Shown here piece by piece: positions 12,793 to 31,607 of a stretch of DNA of 64,000 nt; position 1 is the first letter of the stretch; the number at the start of each line of letters is the position of its first letter. A program made the translations under genes and the position numbers. Under the pieces are notes generated by a model. That model saw nothing but the letters and a program-made list of their open reading frames with translations, searched no databases and was not told the origin of the DNA. Origin of the DNA: Tubiluchus corallicola (taxonomy: Eukaryota; Priapulida; Priapulimorpha; Priapulimorphida; Tubiluchidae); assembly GCA_030141605.1 (NCBI GenBank), contig JAQGDQ010000022.1, positions 620,001 through 684,000 of the forward strand, written 5' to 3'.

Positions 12793-14496
12793 TTAATTAG
12801 ATTTTGGTGTGTAGATGGTAGCATTTGGATCAAGGTTAGATGCGCAAAGACTACCATCACACACGTCTCCCAAATCACTCATTCTCTGTGAAAAAGTGGG
12901 CGAATAAATCATGGATGACGTATTTCCATCAGTCGTTGGTGACATCAGTGGACCATGCGGCATTACGGCCATCATTTCCACCATCTTAGCTTTCAGTTCG
13001 TATATCTCTTGGTTTTTCTTAGCCACCTGACTCTGCGCAATTTCCAGTTGCCGACGGCAATCACCCAGCGCCGAGAACAGATCTAATTTGATGCGTGTCT
13101 CTGCACTGAGACTCTTTTCTAAATGAGAAGCTTTATCCTGCATTGCGGACAGAGATGATACTAGCGCCTCAGTTTCACTTTGCTGGTCTTTGTAAACTCG
13201 CAACGACTGAGTTTCCCGCTGCATTTGACACATTTGCTCATCTCGAATTTTCACCTCACGCTTCAGCTGTTTAATTTCATAATCCAAGTCCCGCATGGTT
13301 GACTTACAGGTCTCAGGGCATTCGGTGTTAGAAGCCGCAGCCCGAGCGGCTGCTTCTTCAACTTTTTTATTCTTTCTTTCGTACAATAACATATTCTCTG
13401 CGACAGCTTTACTTTTTCTTTCTTCTTGTAGCTTTTTCTCTAGCTGAGCTATGACTTGTTTATCTGACTGCTTGGCCTGCGTGACGTTGCTAAGCTTTGT
13501 TTGCAAGTTCTCGTTTTCTTGCCTGAGCTGGTCTAGCTCACACCGGAGTAATTTTTCTGTTTGAGATTGCTGACTTAGCTGTGAACGGAGTTCCTGTTCA
13601 ATTTGACGACTATACTGCAGATCTGCTTTATACTTTTTCATATCCAAGTCTATGTTTGAGGTAGGAGTATCCACTCGTGTAGAACTTGGTGTCGAAGATG
13701 AGATTTCTTTTTTAGACTTTTTACTTTTTTCTACAACATGTTCAACAGTGTTCAATTGTTTGACACGTTCATCACTCACAGTATGCGCTGACCCGTTGTG
13801 CTTTGGCTTTTCAACAGCTGGAGTCGAAGGCGCAGTAGACAAAACGCTTACATGATTCGTTTGTGGTTGTTCCGCCGGTAAAGCTTGCTGTAACAGCTGA
13901 TAACAGAATTTGTTATCTTTTGCGACATCTTTTTGTTTTCGTTGAAGGAGTCGATAGCCCATATAACTTTTAAAGCCAAATCCCAGTGTAATGATTGGAT
14001 AGCCAATACAATGTGCAGCAAATGGCCTACACAAATCTAAGTGGAACGGAAGTGGTCTGACGCTAAAATCTTTGAGTCTTATAGAGCCTTCGACATAAAC
14101 GAACAGCAACCACAAAGATACCGTAGGCAAGCATATACCACGTTCCGTATACCACACATATTGCACCCATACGTATGTACTGGCAGCAAAAAATAGCCAG
14201 TTGACTGGTATAAATAGAAGACAAATCATGTCCGAAGTTAATGCGAGGCAAATAAAAAACACCGAGAAAGCCAGTCCCTGATACTTGAATGAGTCATAGA
14301 CGCTGTTTATCATCAACCAGAATGGCCACAAATATTCGAAACGGAACTCCAGGATAAAGTCCAAGGTCAGCATGATAGCCCACACGAGCAGAAATTTCAA
14401 GTAGATGAATGTGCTACTATAGAAACTCTCGGCAATCCTGCTTCGTTTAAGTTGGCGTCGTGATTTTCCTGGTTCCGTACTTCTTCGCTTCATCAT
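12793..14496 (-). CDS. MACO1: Macoilin (ER transmembrane coiled-coil protein)
   Basis: This 567-residue protein is uninterrupted by introns. Macoilin is a conserved ER membrane protein tied to neuronal excitability and trafficking. Hydrophobic segments lie near residues 30-51, 74-97, 99-116, 121-139 and 162-178, and they carry hallmark family strings such as EFRFEYLWPFW, YQGLAFSVFF and AASTYVWVQYVW. Next comes CRPFAAHCIGYP, then a polar linker, a long coiled coil from about residue 300, the SALGDCRRQLEIAQ block, and a C-terminal NLDPNATIYTPK tail like the vertebrate one. The human protein is longer (664 aa), the difference being in the linker. I start at the first Met of the MMKRR pair because a splice acceptor (tattttttcag) ends at 14521, 24 nt upstream, and the open frame above it is intronic. 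A single coding exon is unusual for this gene, but the intact frame and upstream acceptor argue for a working gene. Confidence 0.95.
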   Translation of the reverse strand: MMKRRSTEPGKSRRQLKRSRIAESFYSSTFIYLKFLLVWAIMLTLDFILEFRFEYLWPFWLMINSVYDSFKYQGLAFSVFFICLALTSDMICLLFIPVNWLFFAASTYVWVQYVWYTERGICLPTVSLWLLFVYVEGSIRLKDFSVRPLPFHLDLCRPFAAHCIGYPIITLGFGFKSYMGYRLLQRKQKDVAKDNKFCYQLLQQALPAEQPQTNHVSVLSTAPSTPAVEKPKHNGSAHTVSDERVKQLNTVEHVVEKSKKSKKEISSSTPSSTRVDTPTSNIDLDMKKYKADLQYSRQIEQELRSQLSQQSQTEKLLRCELDQLRQENENLQTKLSNVTQAKQSDKQVIAQLEKKLQEERKSKAVAENMLLYERKNKKVEEAAARAAASNTECPETCKSTMRDLDYEIKQLKREVKIRDEQMCQMQRETQSLRVYKDQQSETEALVSSLSAMQDKASHLEKSLSAETRIKLDLFSALGDCRRQLEIAQSQVAKKNQEIYELKAKMVEMMAVMPHGPLMSPTTDGNTSSMIYSPTFSQRMSDLGDVCDGSLCASNLDPNATIYTPKSN

Positions 14497-14520
14497 ATTT
14501 GTTACCCAAAATGGGTGATA

Positions 14521-14533
14521 CTGAAAAAATAAG
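14521..14533 (-). promoter_or_regulatory. Splice acceptor 24 nt upstream of macoilin ATG
   Basis: A pyrimidine tract followed by CAG on the minus strand. It is the 3' end of a 5'UTR intron or a spliced-leader trans-splice site. Confidence 0.6.
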
Positions 14534-17500
14534 CAAAAAACACCATAAACATACACGAAACGCTGCAACTGGCACAGCTTATGCACTTTGAACTTGCTAG
14601 TTTACTATACTATATTACTATAACATTAAACATCTGACACTTTGCAAAAGAAACCAAGGCCTAACTAATCAAGACAAAATATTAACCATCAGTGTTGTGT
14701 AGTTTTATTTATTGCTAATAACCAGTTGAGCAAAAAGGCAAACATGTTCCAAGTACTTTTTTGTTCTTTGCCATTTGTTCAAGAGGCTTACCACTTCAAC
14801 CAATACTCCAAAACGTTATCGATTGACCATCTCAGATTTTATGGACATCTCACCAAAAATAGATGTTGTAAAAGTACATCAAAGCTCTGAATTCAACTTT
14901 GTGCTTGACGCTACTGGGTTTTACTTAGAATGCTAGAGTTTTCTTAGCAAAGTTCTAAACTTATGGAGTTTTTAATATATTTAATGACATTTGCCCTCTT
15001 TGTTTACTTGTAACATACAAAATTCTTTCTTGTTAAATGAGACAAAAAAGCACTAAGCTGGATTAAAAAAAAGTTCGTCTATCACACTTTCATAATTATT
15101 ATCACCATGGCGATTTTGGCAGACCAAAGCTGAGCAAATAGCGAAAAAAATAAACATCACATTGGAAGTAACTTAGTAACCATAAGCAAAGCAGTTGTTT
15201 TTTTATTTTAAACATGTTTTTTGCAGCTAGTCTATATACTACTTTAACACAATTGCGATGTTTATATGTTCATCCTAAAGGACAGTCTTTATTTACTAAG
15301 CTGTAACGTTGACTTCTCAATTACTAAATGATACAAATTAATATCAAAATGTTGCATCCGAAAACTAGTTAAATTACATTAACTCCTAATCCCACAATAA
15401 AAAAGCATCTTCACAAAGCACGTAAAATTAAGTCGCTTGCTTGTGTGAGTATTAGAACAAAATATTCCAACAGTATAAAATAAATAGAAACATAAAAAAA
15501 CTTGTTATCATGCCACCTGAACAATCTGTCAATCTATACAGAAAGCTATAGACATTGTTTCACTGCACTTGAGAATAGGGGTGGACACCATTCTGAGCTG
15601 GTAAGAAAAATTTACATGCTCTTGTCTGGATTGGGCTGCAGCATTAATTAGTGCAAATGTTTGCACTATGAACTTGAAAATGGGTTGTAGGCCTAAATGA
15701 TTTAACGCACAGCTGATTTTGACTTTATCTTTGATTTTAAATAACTTAATGCATTTTTGCATGAAATTCTAACTTTTTTCAAAATGTTTCCATATCAAGG
15801 TCTTTGATTCCATAACTAGAACTAAGTTTGTACAGTATAGATGACTTCTCAGTGAATTAGTCGGACATTAAGCTGACAGTGCAATGATTGTTTTTCTGCC
15901 AAATGGCGGCAAATGAATAATCAAAAAACATTCAAATCTTCGAATAATCGAATGTTTACGCACAACACTACTTGAAAGTGTTTGTCAAAGACAGTGATTC
16001 TTATTTGGTCCATGTCTTGTAGTCAGTTCCAGTTACAATTACACAATCTGCACTCATAACAATAATTATTTCTTTTCTCACACAAAAACTTTAGATCCTT
16101 TAAAAGTTACATGGTAATCGCAAGAATCGTAGCTTTAACACCGCTTTGGCTGTTTAATCACCTACCAGTACATATACTAATTATTTGGAATTTAGAAAAA
16201 GTTTAATTACTAGAATTACAGCCATTCCATTTGGGTCCAGTTAGGTATCTTGCAGTTTCGTTTGGCCTACCGTGGTTTCAGCTTAGCTAATGTTTGGGAA
16301 GATTGGATTCGTTTAACTAATATTTTTTTGGGATTCTGCACAAACCTACATGTGACTTTGCTTGGGGTGGCACACATGTATCAGATAGTATAGTAAATAT
16401 ATAAAGTATAAATATATGTTTTCATGGTATGATATATACCGGTACACAACCAGACAGCTAACTTTTAAACTTGTTAACCTTCAGATGACATCAGCTTAAT
16501 GCACTCCATTCTTGGACACTCATACTTGCTAGCCGCAGCTGGTGACTCATGTTCAAGATGTAGATGCAAGTTGTATTTAACTTATGCATAGGATTTCGTT
16601 AATCATTAATGATTACTCAATAGACTGTTTTAATTTTGCTTACTTTTCTTAGACATATATTGTTGCATATGCAACATACATCTTCATTACTTGAATTTGT
16701 AAAGTAAGATAAATTCAGGATCATCAGCTAGAATAAATAGGCCTACCTGAAAATAAAATTGGCGCTCATTTTTATATAGGTCTCGGAGGTAAGTTTATGG
16801 GTGCAACATACATGAAAATAATGTAACAGGAAATATTTTGCAATATCAGATTGTATCAAGTTTGTACCCAAAAGTAAATATCGGCATCATAACAGTTATC
16901 ATGGAAAAACCAGTATCACACAATACTAGTTTTAAATTTGAAGACATTTCTGCATTTTGAGAGCCTGCGTTAGCAAGAAATAACTTGATATATCTGTGCA
17001 TGACTGACACCAATTAATGGGGTAATTTGCAGTTTAGATGGTTCCCAATGTAAGATCTACGAAAAGTCGTCTTTATTTTTAGGTTAGTGATTTTAAGATA
17101 GCAAAACCACTAAATTGCAAGTGCATGTTTCAGTTTGGCATTCCACATTATGTTTCTAACATCACATAGTATTTATGATGATGTGCTAACGCAAAATGCG
17201 AATAGGCCTAATAAAACCCAATACCTGCCAGGTAAAATGTCAGTATCTCCACAAAATTTTAGTATCTATTTATTACATCGCTTCAAATTCTTCAACAGAA
17301 TTAAGTCTACAATACTAAATTATGACGCTAAACAAGATAAACAATCAAGGACTGCCGAAGACGCAACAATTAGAAACATGACAACTCCTGAACGTAGCAA
17401 CAGATTGTGCAAACGACGAATTTGTAAAATCCGGCTTACAAGCTTTAACAACCAGGTTATTTATTCATTTGCTAACACATGCTAAGCAACCAACTTAATC

Positions 17501-17636
17501 TAGTGTCACTAAGAAAACCAATAGGCACGTAATATTACCAAAATGATTGCCCCAACTAGTCACACCATTAAACATTTCCCGCAAAACAAAAACGAAATAT
17601 CAGAAATGGTTACCTTTTAGTTCCCATATCACTCAC
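14534..17636. other. Upstream of macoilin; no coding sequence recognised
   Basis: If the donor at 17635-17636 is real, this is the macoilin 5'UTR intron. CAGTGTTGTG at 14691 and an inverted CACAACACTA at 15961-15970 could be ends of an old transposon, but their flanks do not match. Confidence 0.45.
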
Positions 17637-17760
17637 CAGAAGTACGACCATAAACAAAAGAACAGTAGTTTTTTTAGTGCATCTTCTCGGCGCTGTTCAG
17701 TGGCTGTAGACGCTGTTGAACGTGGAGATGGATGATAACCGATGACTCTGTTAGCTGAAG
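17637..17760 (-). other. Candidate 5' non-coding exon of macoilin
   Basis: This is a local GC-rich patch that ends on the minus strand in a good donor (CTTCTG followed by GTGAGTG at 17636). It could be the first exon of macoilin, spliced to 14520. There is no transcript evidence, and the upstream limit is a guess. Confidence 0.3.
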
Positions 17761-18239
17761 CGGCTTGTTAATTTGTTAAAGATTATTAGCAAAATGCAAA
17801 GTCCAAATTAAACTAGATTAGATCGACTTAATATTGTGTCATTAAATCGTCGACACCGGTTTTTACTCCTGTTCTTAAAATGTAGAAGTCAGACAACAAT
17901 ATTATTCTATCACTGTCTTAAAATTAATTACATCCCTTTCATAACTACTATAATCAATAATAATAATTATTATATCTCTTTTAGAGACCACGTCACATAA
18001 ACAGGCATTTATAATTACATTTTGATGGCAAACAAGCAGTTTAGATTAGTTTGTAATTAATAGTTAAATTAACGATACTGATGATGATGCCACAACAAGA
18101 GCAAGAACAAAAACAATAACAATTTGAAGAATAAAAAATGGAAAATCACAAGTTTAAAGAATCCATATTTGCTTGAAAAGCCAATTATACTATGCAGCAT
18201 AATTTTAAAGCCCTCTCGGCTTCAGATCTGTCATTATAC

Positions 18240-18435
18240 ATTGTTAAATAATTTGTATTTGTAGCTTGTACTTTTTATAATCTGTAACTATAGTATTTTT
18301 ATTATTTCTCGACGATCGTAGTTGTAGATGTTTTTTGTAATATATTTGAAGGTGTACTTGTAACTGTGTGTGTGTATTTTTACGCAATTTATGACCTAGA
18401 TGTCGAAATAAAGTTGATAATAATCTAATCTAATT
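18240..18435 (+). mobile_element. Probable non-LTR retrotransposon 3' tail
   Basis: GATGTCGAAATAAAGTTG is followed by short AATCTAATCTAA repeats, a layout typical of LINE 3' ends. There is no coding region beside it on this strand. Confidence 0.35.
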
Positions 18436-18849
18436 CAACTGACTTAAATACATATGCCACAGCTAATATAATAATAATAATAGTAATAATACTTTATGTA
18501 ATAACTGCTGTAATTGCTATAACTGAGAATTTGTAAATTCATTGTGGCACCACTGCGAAGAGAGCACGGTTAGGCCACTAGAACATTTTTTCCCATTGAG
18601 CTAACATGGGATCGAGGAATTTAGATGGTATCTGCCCCAGTACTTATCAAAAACACATGCCTTAAACTGGTCAATGCTTGTTGCTTCAACAACATTGGCT
18701 TGGAAATCTGGGTGAGAATATGAGCTGTCATTTTGTGTAACTGCACTGCATACAATGCTTAATTACTTTACATGAATGCCCTCTTGTAGTCTGGTCTGTT
18801 ATTGTTGACAATTTGCAACACAATCGTCTGTGTACTCTGTATATGTTTT

Positions 18850-19500
18850 CTCAATTAGATCGAGTTCGTGAAGCCTTTGTGAATGGGCTCAAGAATGAGT
18901 TCAATGCCACACCTACGTAATAAAGGCTGGGTCTGACGATAAGTTTGTACAATCTCAGAGCTTTTGCTTTATCAAGGAATTGAAAATTGCACTTGATTAG
19001 TATCAACCTGCTTGAACCAGTTTAGTGATGTGAGCAGTACATGAGACCGAAAGGCAAAATTGCTGTCAACAATGACTCTGATGTCTGTTTCCTTATCAAC
19101 TTTGCTAATACTAGGCACTTGATTACCACAGCTGATGGCGCAGTTGGATAATAATTATACAGCAGTCATAGCATTGCATTTCTCCATGTTGTGGTCTAAG
19201 TGGCATTTGTTGCTCCATTGATATTGCTTTGAAGATTGACCTGTACGGTTGAGTCACATGTCTTGTCGTATATATTGGCTTCATCAACAAACAATTTTCT
19301 GACATAGTTATGTTAATAGATAAATCATTAAAATAAGTAAATAATAATGATCCGATGATGCTGCCTTGTTGAATTCCTGATGTGATAAGGCTCCTTGTAG
19401 ATCGATTTGTTTCATTGTCAATTACGCGTTGTTTTCTATCTCTTAGAAAACCAAAAAATCCATTGCCATATCGTCTTTCCGTATCATGAAACAATTAAGT
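18850..19500 (-). pseudogene. Decayed LINE reverse transcriptase fragment
   Basis: On the minus strand, successive pieces match the C-terminal half of a non-LTR reverse transcriptase but in shifting frames. The order is FLRDRKQRV, then SGIQQGSIIGSLLF with FNDLS, then a degenerate FVDEA where a FADD-type catalytic box is expected, then DIRVIVDSNFAFRSHV, then LYKLIVRPSLYYVGV. The longest open piece is 123 codons (19494-19123). Frameshifts, stops and the damaged catalytic box make it a dead copy. The order of motifs resembles CR1/L2/Jockey-type elements; the clade is not assigned. Confidence 0.8.
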
Positions 19501-20558
19501 CCCTCCGTTCTTAAGTGAGGAAACAAGTCCAGAAGTCCAGAGTCTACTTTTAGAAAGGTTCTTTGGAAAACATGCAATTTTCTGCAAACCTTGCATGGTT
19601 AATTTAGCTGAAACATCTGCAGAACAATTTAATCAGATTTTAACATACCCTTACACAAAAAAGGTTTTTCATGCCTTGTTCATCCCTGCACATTGGCGAA
19701 AGCTCATTTATAGCTACTATAGCCATAACAAATTTTTATTTTTGTAAGTGCAGAAAAGCTAAAATATTATAACAGTGCAGTACACATTGCGTGCAGGAAA
19801 AAACTGCTATCTGTATTGAAAAGTCTTATGTTGCAGCGAAATTTGCCAGAAAATTGTAGATTGAATTAACCTAATGACAGATTTAGGCATTATGTTTAGT
19901 CTTAACTCCATAGTTGGCAGAGTGTAAAAAGAGGAAGTGACGAACTTTTTGTTACGTATTTCGTTTTTGCGATTAGCGGCTACTCTGGCGGCGATGATAA
20001 AAAAATTTTGGGCAGCGCTTTGACTGTAATAATAATATTCCTATGTTCACCAATAATGTTGGCATACGCGCAATATCGATAAGCCAAAGTCACTTTTGCG
20101 TTTTTAATAAGAGAAGAACATCTCAATTAAAAGCCATTAATAGTTTAAAAAACTGAAAACATTTCATGAAAAGGAAAAAAATGTAGCAATAAGTTTGTAA
20201 TATGTATGCAAATACTTCTTCAGTTTTCTTGCCTGTAAAATTTTATTGTTCTTCCTGAGGAAAGAGGCTAGCTGCGTGATGGGCTGCCTACTATGTAAAA
20301 AAGTAATGCATTCTTTTTACATTACTGTGGTCCATATTCTTTGATAGTTGGTGCTGTGACAGTAGCTGTTTTGGGCTGGTGTACCAATCGTACTAAGAAT
20401 TCAGAAGCTTTAGCTGCAGCGAAGCAAATGGCGTTCTGCTGATTTTCTTAACGTGTGTCTGTGTTTTAATAAAAATTTTGTTAGTTTGCATTTTTGTTAA
20501 AGAAAGTACGTAACATATTTAGCTAGTATTCAACTAAGTAAAGATAGCAGGGATTACA

Positions 20559-21530
20559 AAAAAAATGGCGCTATTACACTTTCGCACCGCCTAGTTTTTT
20601 TGTAGGTTATTACTCGTTTCTAGGCTAGTAGGTCATTATTCTATTATTCTCACGTCATCAGTGAATGTTTCCGCTAATCTCGTGGTAATTTAATCATATA
20701 TTTAGGTATAATTACCAATAATTACGTTGTATTCACAGTTCTACACCTATACAGTTCGTATCGCCATCTTGTTCGTGTGTGTAGTCACGTGACGAATTTC
20801 GTACTAGTTTATGCATTATCAGGGCCTAGCTTAAAACGCACGTGACACACTCATCTTGACCACATTTATGAAATAAAGAAAAAACCTTTACTTTTTTATA
20901 ATCTAGTAATAGTAATAATACTACAGTAATAAATAAAATTAATGATAAATAACTGTAGTGGTCTAAAATAATTTCCTCGTATATGCCAGCTTGGGTCTGA
21001 CAGAGAAACAAAAAATTCGGGAAGTCTTTGAAGAAAAGACAATGACTGGCACAGGATTATAATGGCATTTTAGGTTTATATACTCATTATCACCACCATT
21101 ATTGCAGTGCTATTTACAGATATGTACGCTTGTAATTAATTATTATATACAGTGTTCCCTCACTTATCGTGGGTGTTCCATTCCAGGCCCACCCGCGATA
21201 AGATACAAACTCCCGTGGCTGCAACCCTAATAATCATAAATTATGCGAAGAAACTAAAAATACATGTTAAGGGCCACATCGTCACTGCGCGGAGAGCGAT
21301 TGCGCATTAGTGGTGTAAACACAGTTATTCACGTGGAGCTTTTTGCATGATGGTGACGGTAAGTAATGCATGATTTTAATCTGGAATTGTAAGGTCTAAA
21401 AACCAATAATATTATGGGAATATGGTGTATATTACGCCTGTTGGTCTGCTTTCTGGCCTGCAGGCGTGAAAACAACCAATAGGCCAGAAAAAACTAGGCG
21501 GTGCGAAAGTGTAATAGCGCCCAAAAAAAT
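20559..21530. mobile_element. Non-autonomous DNA transposon with 34-bp perfect TIRs
   Basis: The terminal repeats start at 20567 (GGCGCTATTACACTTTCGCA...) and end at 21521 as an exact 34-bp inverted copy. The flanks read AAAAAAAT on both sides (20559-20566 and 21523-21530), with one extra C at 21522, which suggests an 8-bp target-site duplication. The 955-bp body has no transposase. An 8-bp duplication would fit hAT, Merlin or P-like groups. A different transposon end begins inside it at about 21160. Confidence 0.85.
21159..21217. mobile_element. Tigger/pogo-like terminal sequence nested in the TIR element
   Basis: CAGTGTTCCCTCACTTATCG follows a TA dinucleotide and folds on CTTATCG against CGATAAG, as ends of pogo/Tigger elements do. 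I could not find the matching second end. Confidence 0.4.
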
Positions 21531-22391
21531 TATTTCGTTTTTGTTACACTTATTCGTTGAACTGTATGGCTAGACTTGATAAAGTAAATTATACTATTAC
21601 TAAATATTATTCATCGTACTATTACTACATTCAAGATGTGTACTGAGCTGAACAGTTTCACTATACTGAGTAGATGAATGATTGCAAATGAATGCCTGTA
21701 TTACAACTGCTTGCTTCATTTAACTGCCGCTTTTTGGATTATCAGTTCAGGTTCAACCAGAGATTACTAATAATTAATACTAACAATGGAGGGTACATAG
21801 TGGTGTAAGGGTTCATACTTGTCCTTATGGCTACTGCACCACTCGCCTTTTTCATTTTTAGCAATGTAAGGCTCGTTAGGAAATGTAAATTGGTTATTGG
21901 TTAACATGGTTTCTTTGTTAATTTTCTGTCACTGGGCCTGTTCCTCTGATTCATAATATTTTTTTCACAAAAGTTTGCTGGCAGGTGTATAGATTTGAAA
22001 TATGAGAGAGCTTAAATACTGAATGGATTTACCTATATTATGGTGTATTGTATTGTATTGTTGCATGATGTATATATATCATACTTGTGCGATTTTTGCT
22101 TTATGCAGGTGAAGTTTTTTAGCTTTCATTCTTATTATGAATGTTATAAATGAATGGTGCAAATATTTTTAAGGGTACAGCACTGCCCCCATGTCCGATT
22201 GGTAGTGGTCTACTTATGGAATCCGAACATTGCACTAGCAGCAGTGGCCATTCCTGGTGGCAGTCTCAGCATACTACTCAGTTAAATTTTGCTGGTAATT
22301 GTGATGTGTGCCTTAAAAATTATGTGCCCACAGTGATTTGCAACTGCTTTTCTTGTAAAGTATGCTAAAAATATTTCATTTTTGTTTTTAG
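21531..22391 (+). promoter_or_regulatory. EIF2S1 upstream region ending in a splice acceptor at the ATG
   Basis: The tract TTTTTGTTTTTAG ends at 22391, directly against the start codon. Promoter and leader exon, if any, lie in this stretch but show no clear TATA box. Confidence 0.55.
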
Positions 22392-28434
<6,043 letters not shown>

Positions 28435-29143
28435 TATTGAAATGTATATAATGACTTTTGGCAATTCTGTTGAGTAGTATTTTATGGTGTTTTAATGTGA
28501 GTGTTGTTTTTATACTAAACGTTTCTGTGCTAATTGGAAGTGTTTCGGAGATCTTTAGAAATTTGTGGTTTTGGAAAGTTGCTGAAGCCTTAGGTTTATA
28601 TGTGTGAGGAACTTTGGCTCTGCAACTTTAATTAGTACTCATTATTGTTATCGCTCCGTGGAAAATCAGTAAACTGAATCAGTGTGAGTGGTTAACGTGA
28701 ATAGGTCTAAAATATGAAAATGCCATTGTAACAGCTGTTGTTTTATGTAGCAGTTAAAGATATATGCTAAAGTTTTCATGTAATTAGGACCTATATACAG
28801 GTTATCAGAACTTTTCACTTCTTTCTACTGTTACCATTCTACATTTTTTTGGAACTTCATCAATCCATAATTATAAATTAATACTATGAAGTCAAAACTG
28901 AAAATTACCCAGTTTGAGATGACGCAATAGATTGCATGGAGTTTCATTCTCCTTTTCATGAACTTGTCAATGTAAGCTCAAATCTTGAAAGTTTTAAAGA
29001 TACATTTGTTTCTTGTTACTTTTCTGTATGTATCACCGCTGCACTTTCTATAGTTTTACATGTAAACAAACACAAAAATTTGTTACTGTTGCAAATAGTT
29101 TAAGTTGTCACAAAGTGATAGAGACTGCATAGGGTGCTTCACC

Positions 29144-29149
29144 AATAAA
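29144..29149 (+). terminator. Candidate EIF2S1 polyadenylation signal
   Basis: AATAAA lies about 710 nt after the stop codon. It is positional evidence only. Confidence 0.4.
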
Positions 29150-30132
29150 GTTTAGCGGTCAACAAAGAATTTGTTAATATGTATGCCATTAACTGCACAC
29201 AAATGTTAATAGTAGATAAATTGCTTTTTCACTGTTTGCAGCAAATGCAGAACCTTTTTCCAAGAAACTATTCTGGTATAAAGATTATGATGTTAACTCA
29301 CCCATCAGGTGTCTTGCATCATATTTATGGTCACATGAGCAGAAATACAGGAACTTTATTACGTAACATATCAATTTATAAAGCAGGATAAGTCTGATTA
29401 CCTGGTGGGACTTTCAAAGTCATCAAGATTAAATGAAAGTCACGTACAAATTACTATTATTTTCATACACGTAACATATAAGCATTATATAGTTTTATAA
29501 GTTATGCAGTTCATAATCAGAAGAAGAAAGCCATTCCAAATTCTCTCACTAATTTTCTAGAATTGCTATAAAAGTAGTTTATATAAAAATTTTGATGCTG
29601 ATTATTGGTGATGTTTTCGTTACGTGTTTATTGCTATATCACTATGGAGGAAAAACAGTCTTAACCTTGCGCCCTCCATTTCACTGCTGAAAGTACTATA
29701 AATATACAAAGTACCTATGTACGTTGGCATATACTTTTTTCTTGTAACAGGCAAGATTCACTCTCATTGTTATTTAGCTTTACCAGGATTATAAATCATT
29801 TTTCCATAACACTTGCTCAGGTATTTGCATATATTTGTATACCTGCTAATTGTTAATGTGTGCACGCTTTCTGCAATCATCGTTAGTTAAATTGATTCTG
29901 AGTGTTGTATATGCGTACATCTTATTTTACTTTCTGCATGATGATTATCGTCATCAATCAGAAAATCCTACAGAGCTTATTCGTAGTTAACACCCGTCAA
30001 AAGCACATTACAGCTGCCCATTGTTTTCATGAACATGGCAATTAGTAAACATGGATGAGACAACTGTATTTTATATGCTGTTCGTGATATAATGGTCCGG
30101 GTGGCTATACGTCATGCTGCATTTAGTTATGT

Positions 30133-30147
30133 GGGGGGGGGGGGGGG
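30133..30147 (+). repeat. 15-base poly-G run
   Basis: A homopolymer of G in an otherwise AT-rich intergenic region. Confidence 0.95.
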
Positions 30148-31607
30148 CTTCCGGTTTACATTAGTCTGTAATTGAAAAATTGTTATAATTATTGTTTGAT
30201 ATCAGTCAAATAAAAATAAAAGTCTAAATCAAAGGGGTAGTTATCAGAACGATTGACATTGTTACCAATGTCAACACACTAATTGACATTGGCTTCTGAA
30301 ATTATGTTAAGTCAGGCCTCTGCTTCTTTTGAAATTGTCGTCATGTGCAAAGGCGGAGCTGTCACTTTTTTATCTGACCACACTTTGGTCACGTGGTTTG
30401 GAAAAAGTTACGTTATTCATAAATTTTAGTAAGTAAACTAATCAAGAAATAAAAACACATATACATAAAACATTTTTCTTAGTTTGTTGACAGCATAAGA
30501 AGATGACACGTTTATTGCACAAAAATGTGCTCCCTGAAATGATAATGAACTTGGATTACATTCATGACCAACAAAAGAAACACTGCAAGCTGACTGGTGA
30601 ATGATGTTACACCCGAGGTTGCATAGCTATTGCGACTCCCCGAACTCGGGGCATGTTCTTCATCTCATTACCCTCATTATTTTAGGGCGACAGAGATCTG
30701 GGGTTGACCTAGTGATGGCCATTTTGGAAACTTTTCCGAATCCACCTACCAGTTTTGTTTTCCTAAATTTTGCAACGAAATATGTTAAAGTTACCCTGAA
30801 TCATTTCTTTCGAACAGGCAAATGTAAACTATCGTGCTTTTGTCGGTAAATTAAATTAATTCAAAACCCAAAAGTGGAGACCGCCAAATTATGTATCGTG
30901 TGTTTAATGGTAAAACTGGGGTAATTAAGGTGGCGTAATGAAGGCTTTGAAGAGGAGTTGTGCAGATGATCAGAAAGCGTAGCTGCAAAATTTAACGCGT
31001 GTAAGTGTCAGTGTTATTTTCAAACTCTGCAACGACAGTAGAAGAAGTTCGCGTAAATGACACCTGTTGGATGACAATTTTTTCTAATTGGTGGCCAGGT
31101 CACTATCATACACGTGGCGTAAGCTATTACTTCCTACGTAAAATTTCGAAGCTCGCACTGAAGTGGATTTACTCAACTTTCACTAAAGCCTGGAGGTTTA
31201 AGATCAGGCCTAGCATATAATTTTTCATTGTTGTAAATGCTTTGTATGTGATATAAAAGTTTTAAACGCTTTATTAATTTTCGCAAAGTTTTGCTACCTA
31301 AGGCGAGTTGTACTTAAAATGTAGGACAAAAGCACATGGTTTGTATCACAGTACATTTCCTGTTGCCTAGGGCTCCAAGTCGACGTCCTAAACTCACTTT
31401 TCATTTTACCAACACCTGTTTGATTCCCCATAGGAACTAGCGTGACTTCATGAGACGCGGAAGACATTCAGTCCATAAAATAATGGCGACGCAACTATGC
31501 CGCTGTCCCCGAGGCTTTGAGTCATATTTATTTGTACTTTGATGTAGATAGTGGTTGTCAGTTAGCGGTAGATGTGCAGGACCCATCACACAGCGTGGCG
31601 AGTTTGT

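Noticed and set aside
13652-13855. Plus-strand frame inside macoilin
   Set aside because: Shadow of the macoilin coding sequence on the opposite strand.
14691-15970. Possible transposon with CAGTGTTGTG ends
   Set aside because: Only about 10 bases match between the ends and the flanking 8-mers differ, so chance cannot be excluded.
17135-17485. 116-codon plus-strand open frame
   Set aside because: No family similarity, no clear splice signals, AT-rich composition like the surroundings; probably chance.
22150-22368. Short frame with several Cys upstream of EIF2S1
   Set aside because: It precedes the acceptor at the EIF2S1 start codon and shows no similarity; probably leader, intron or intergenic DNA.
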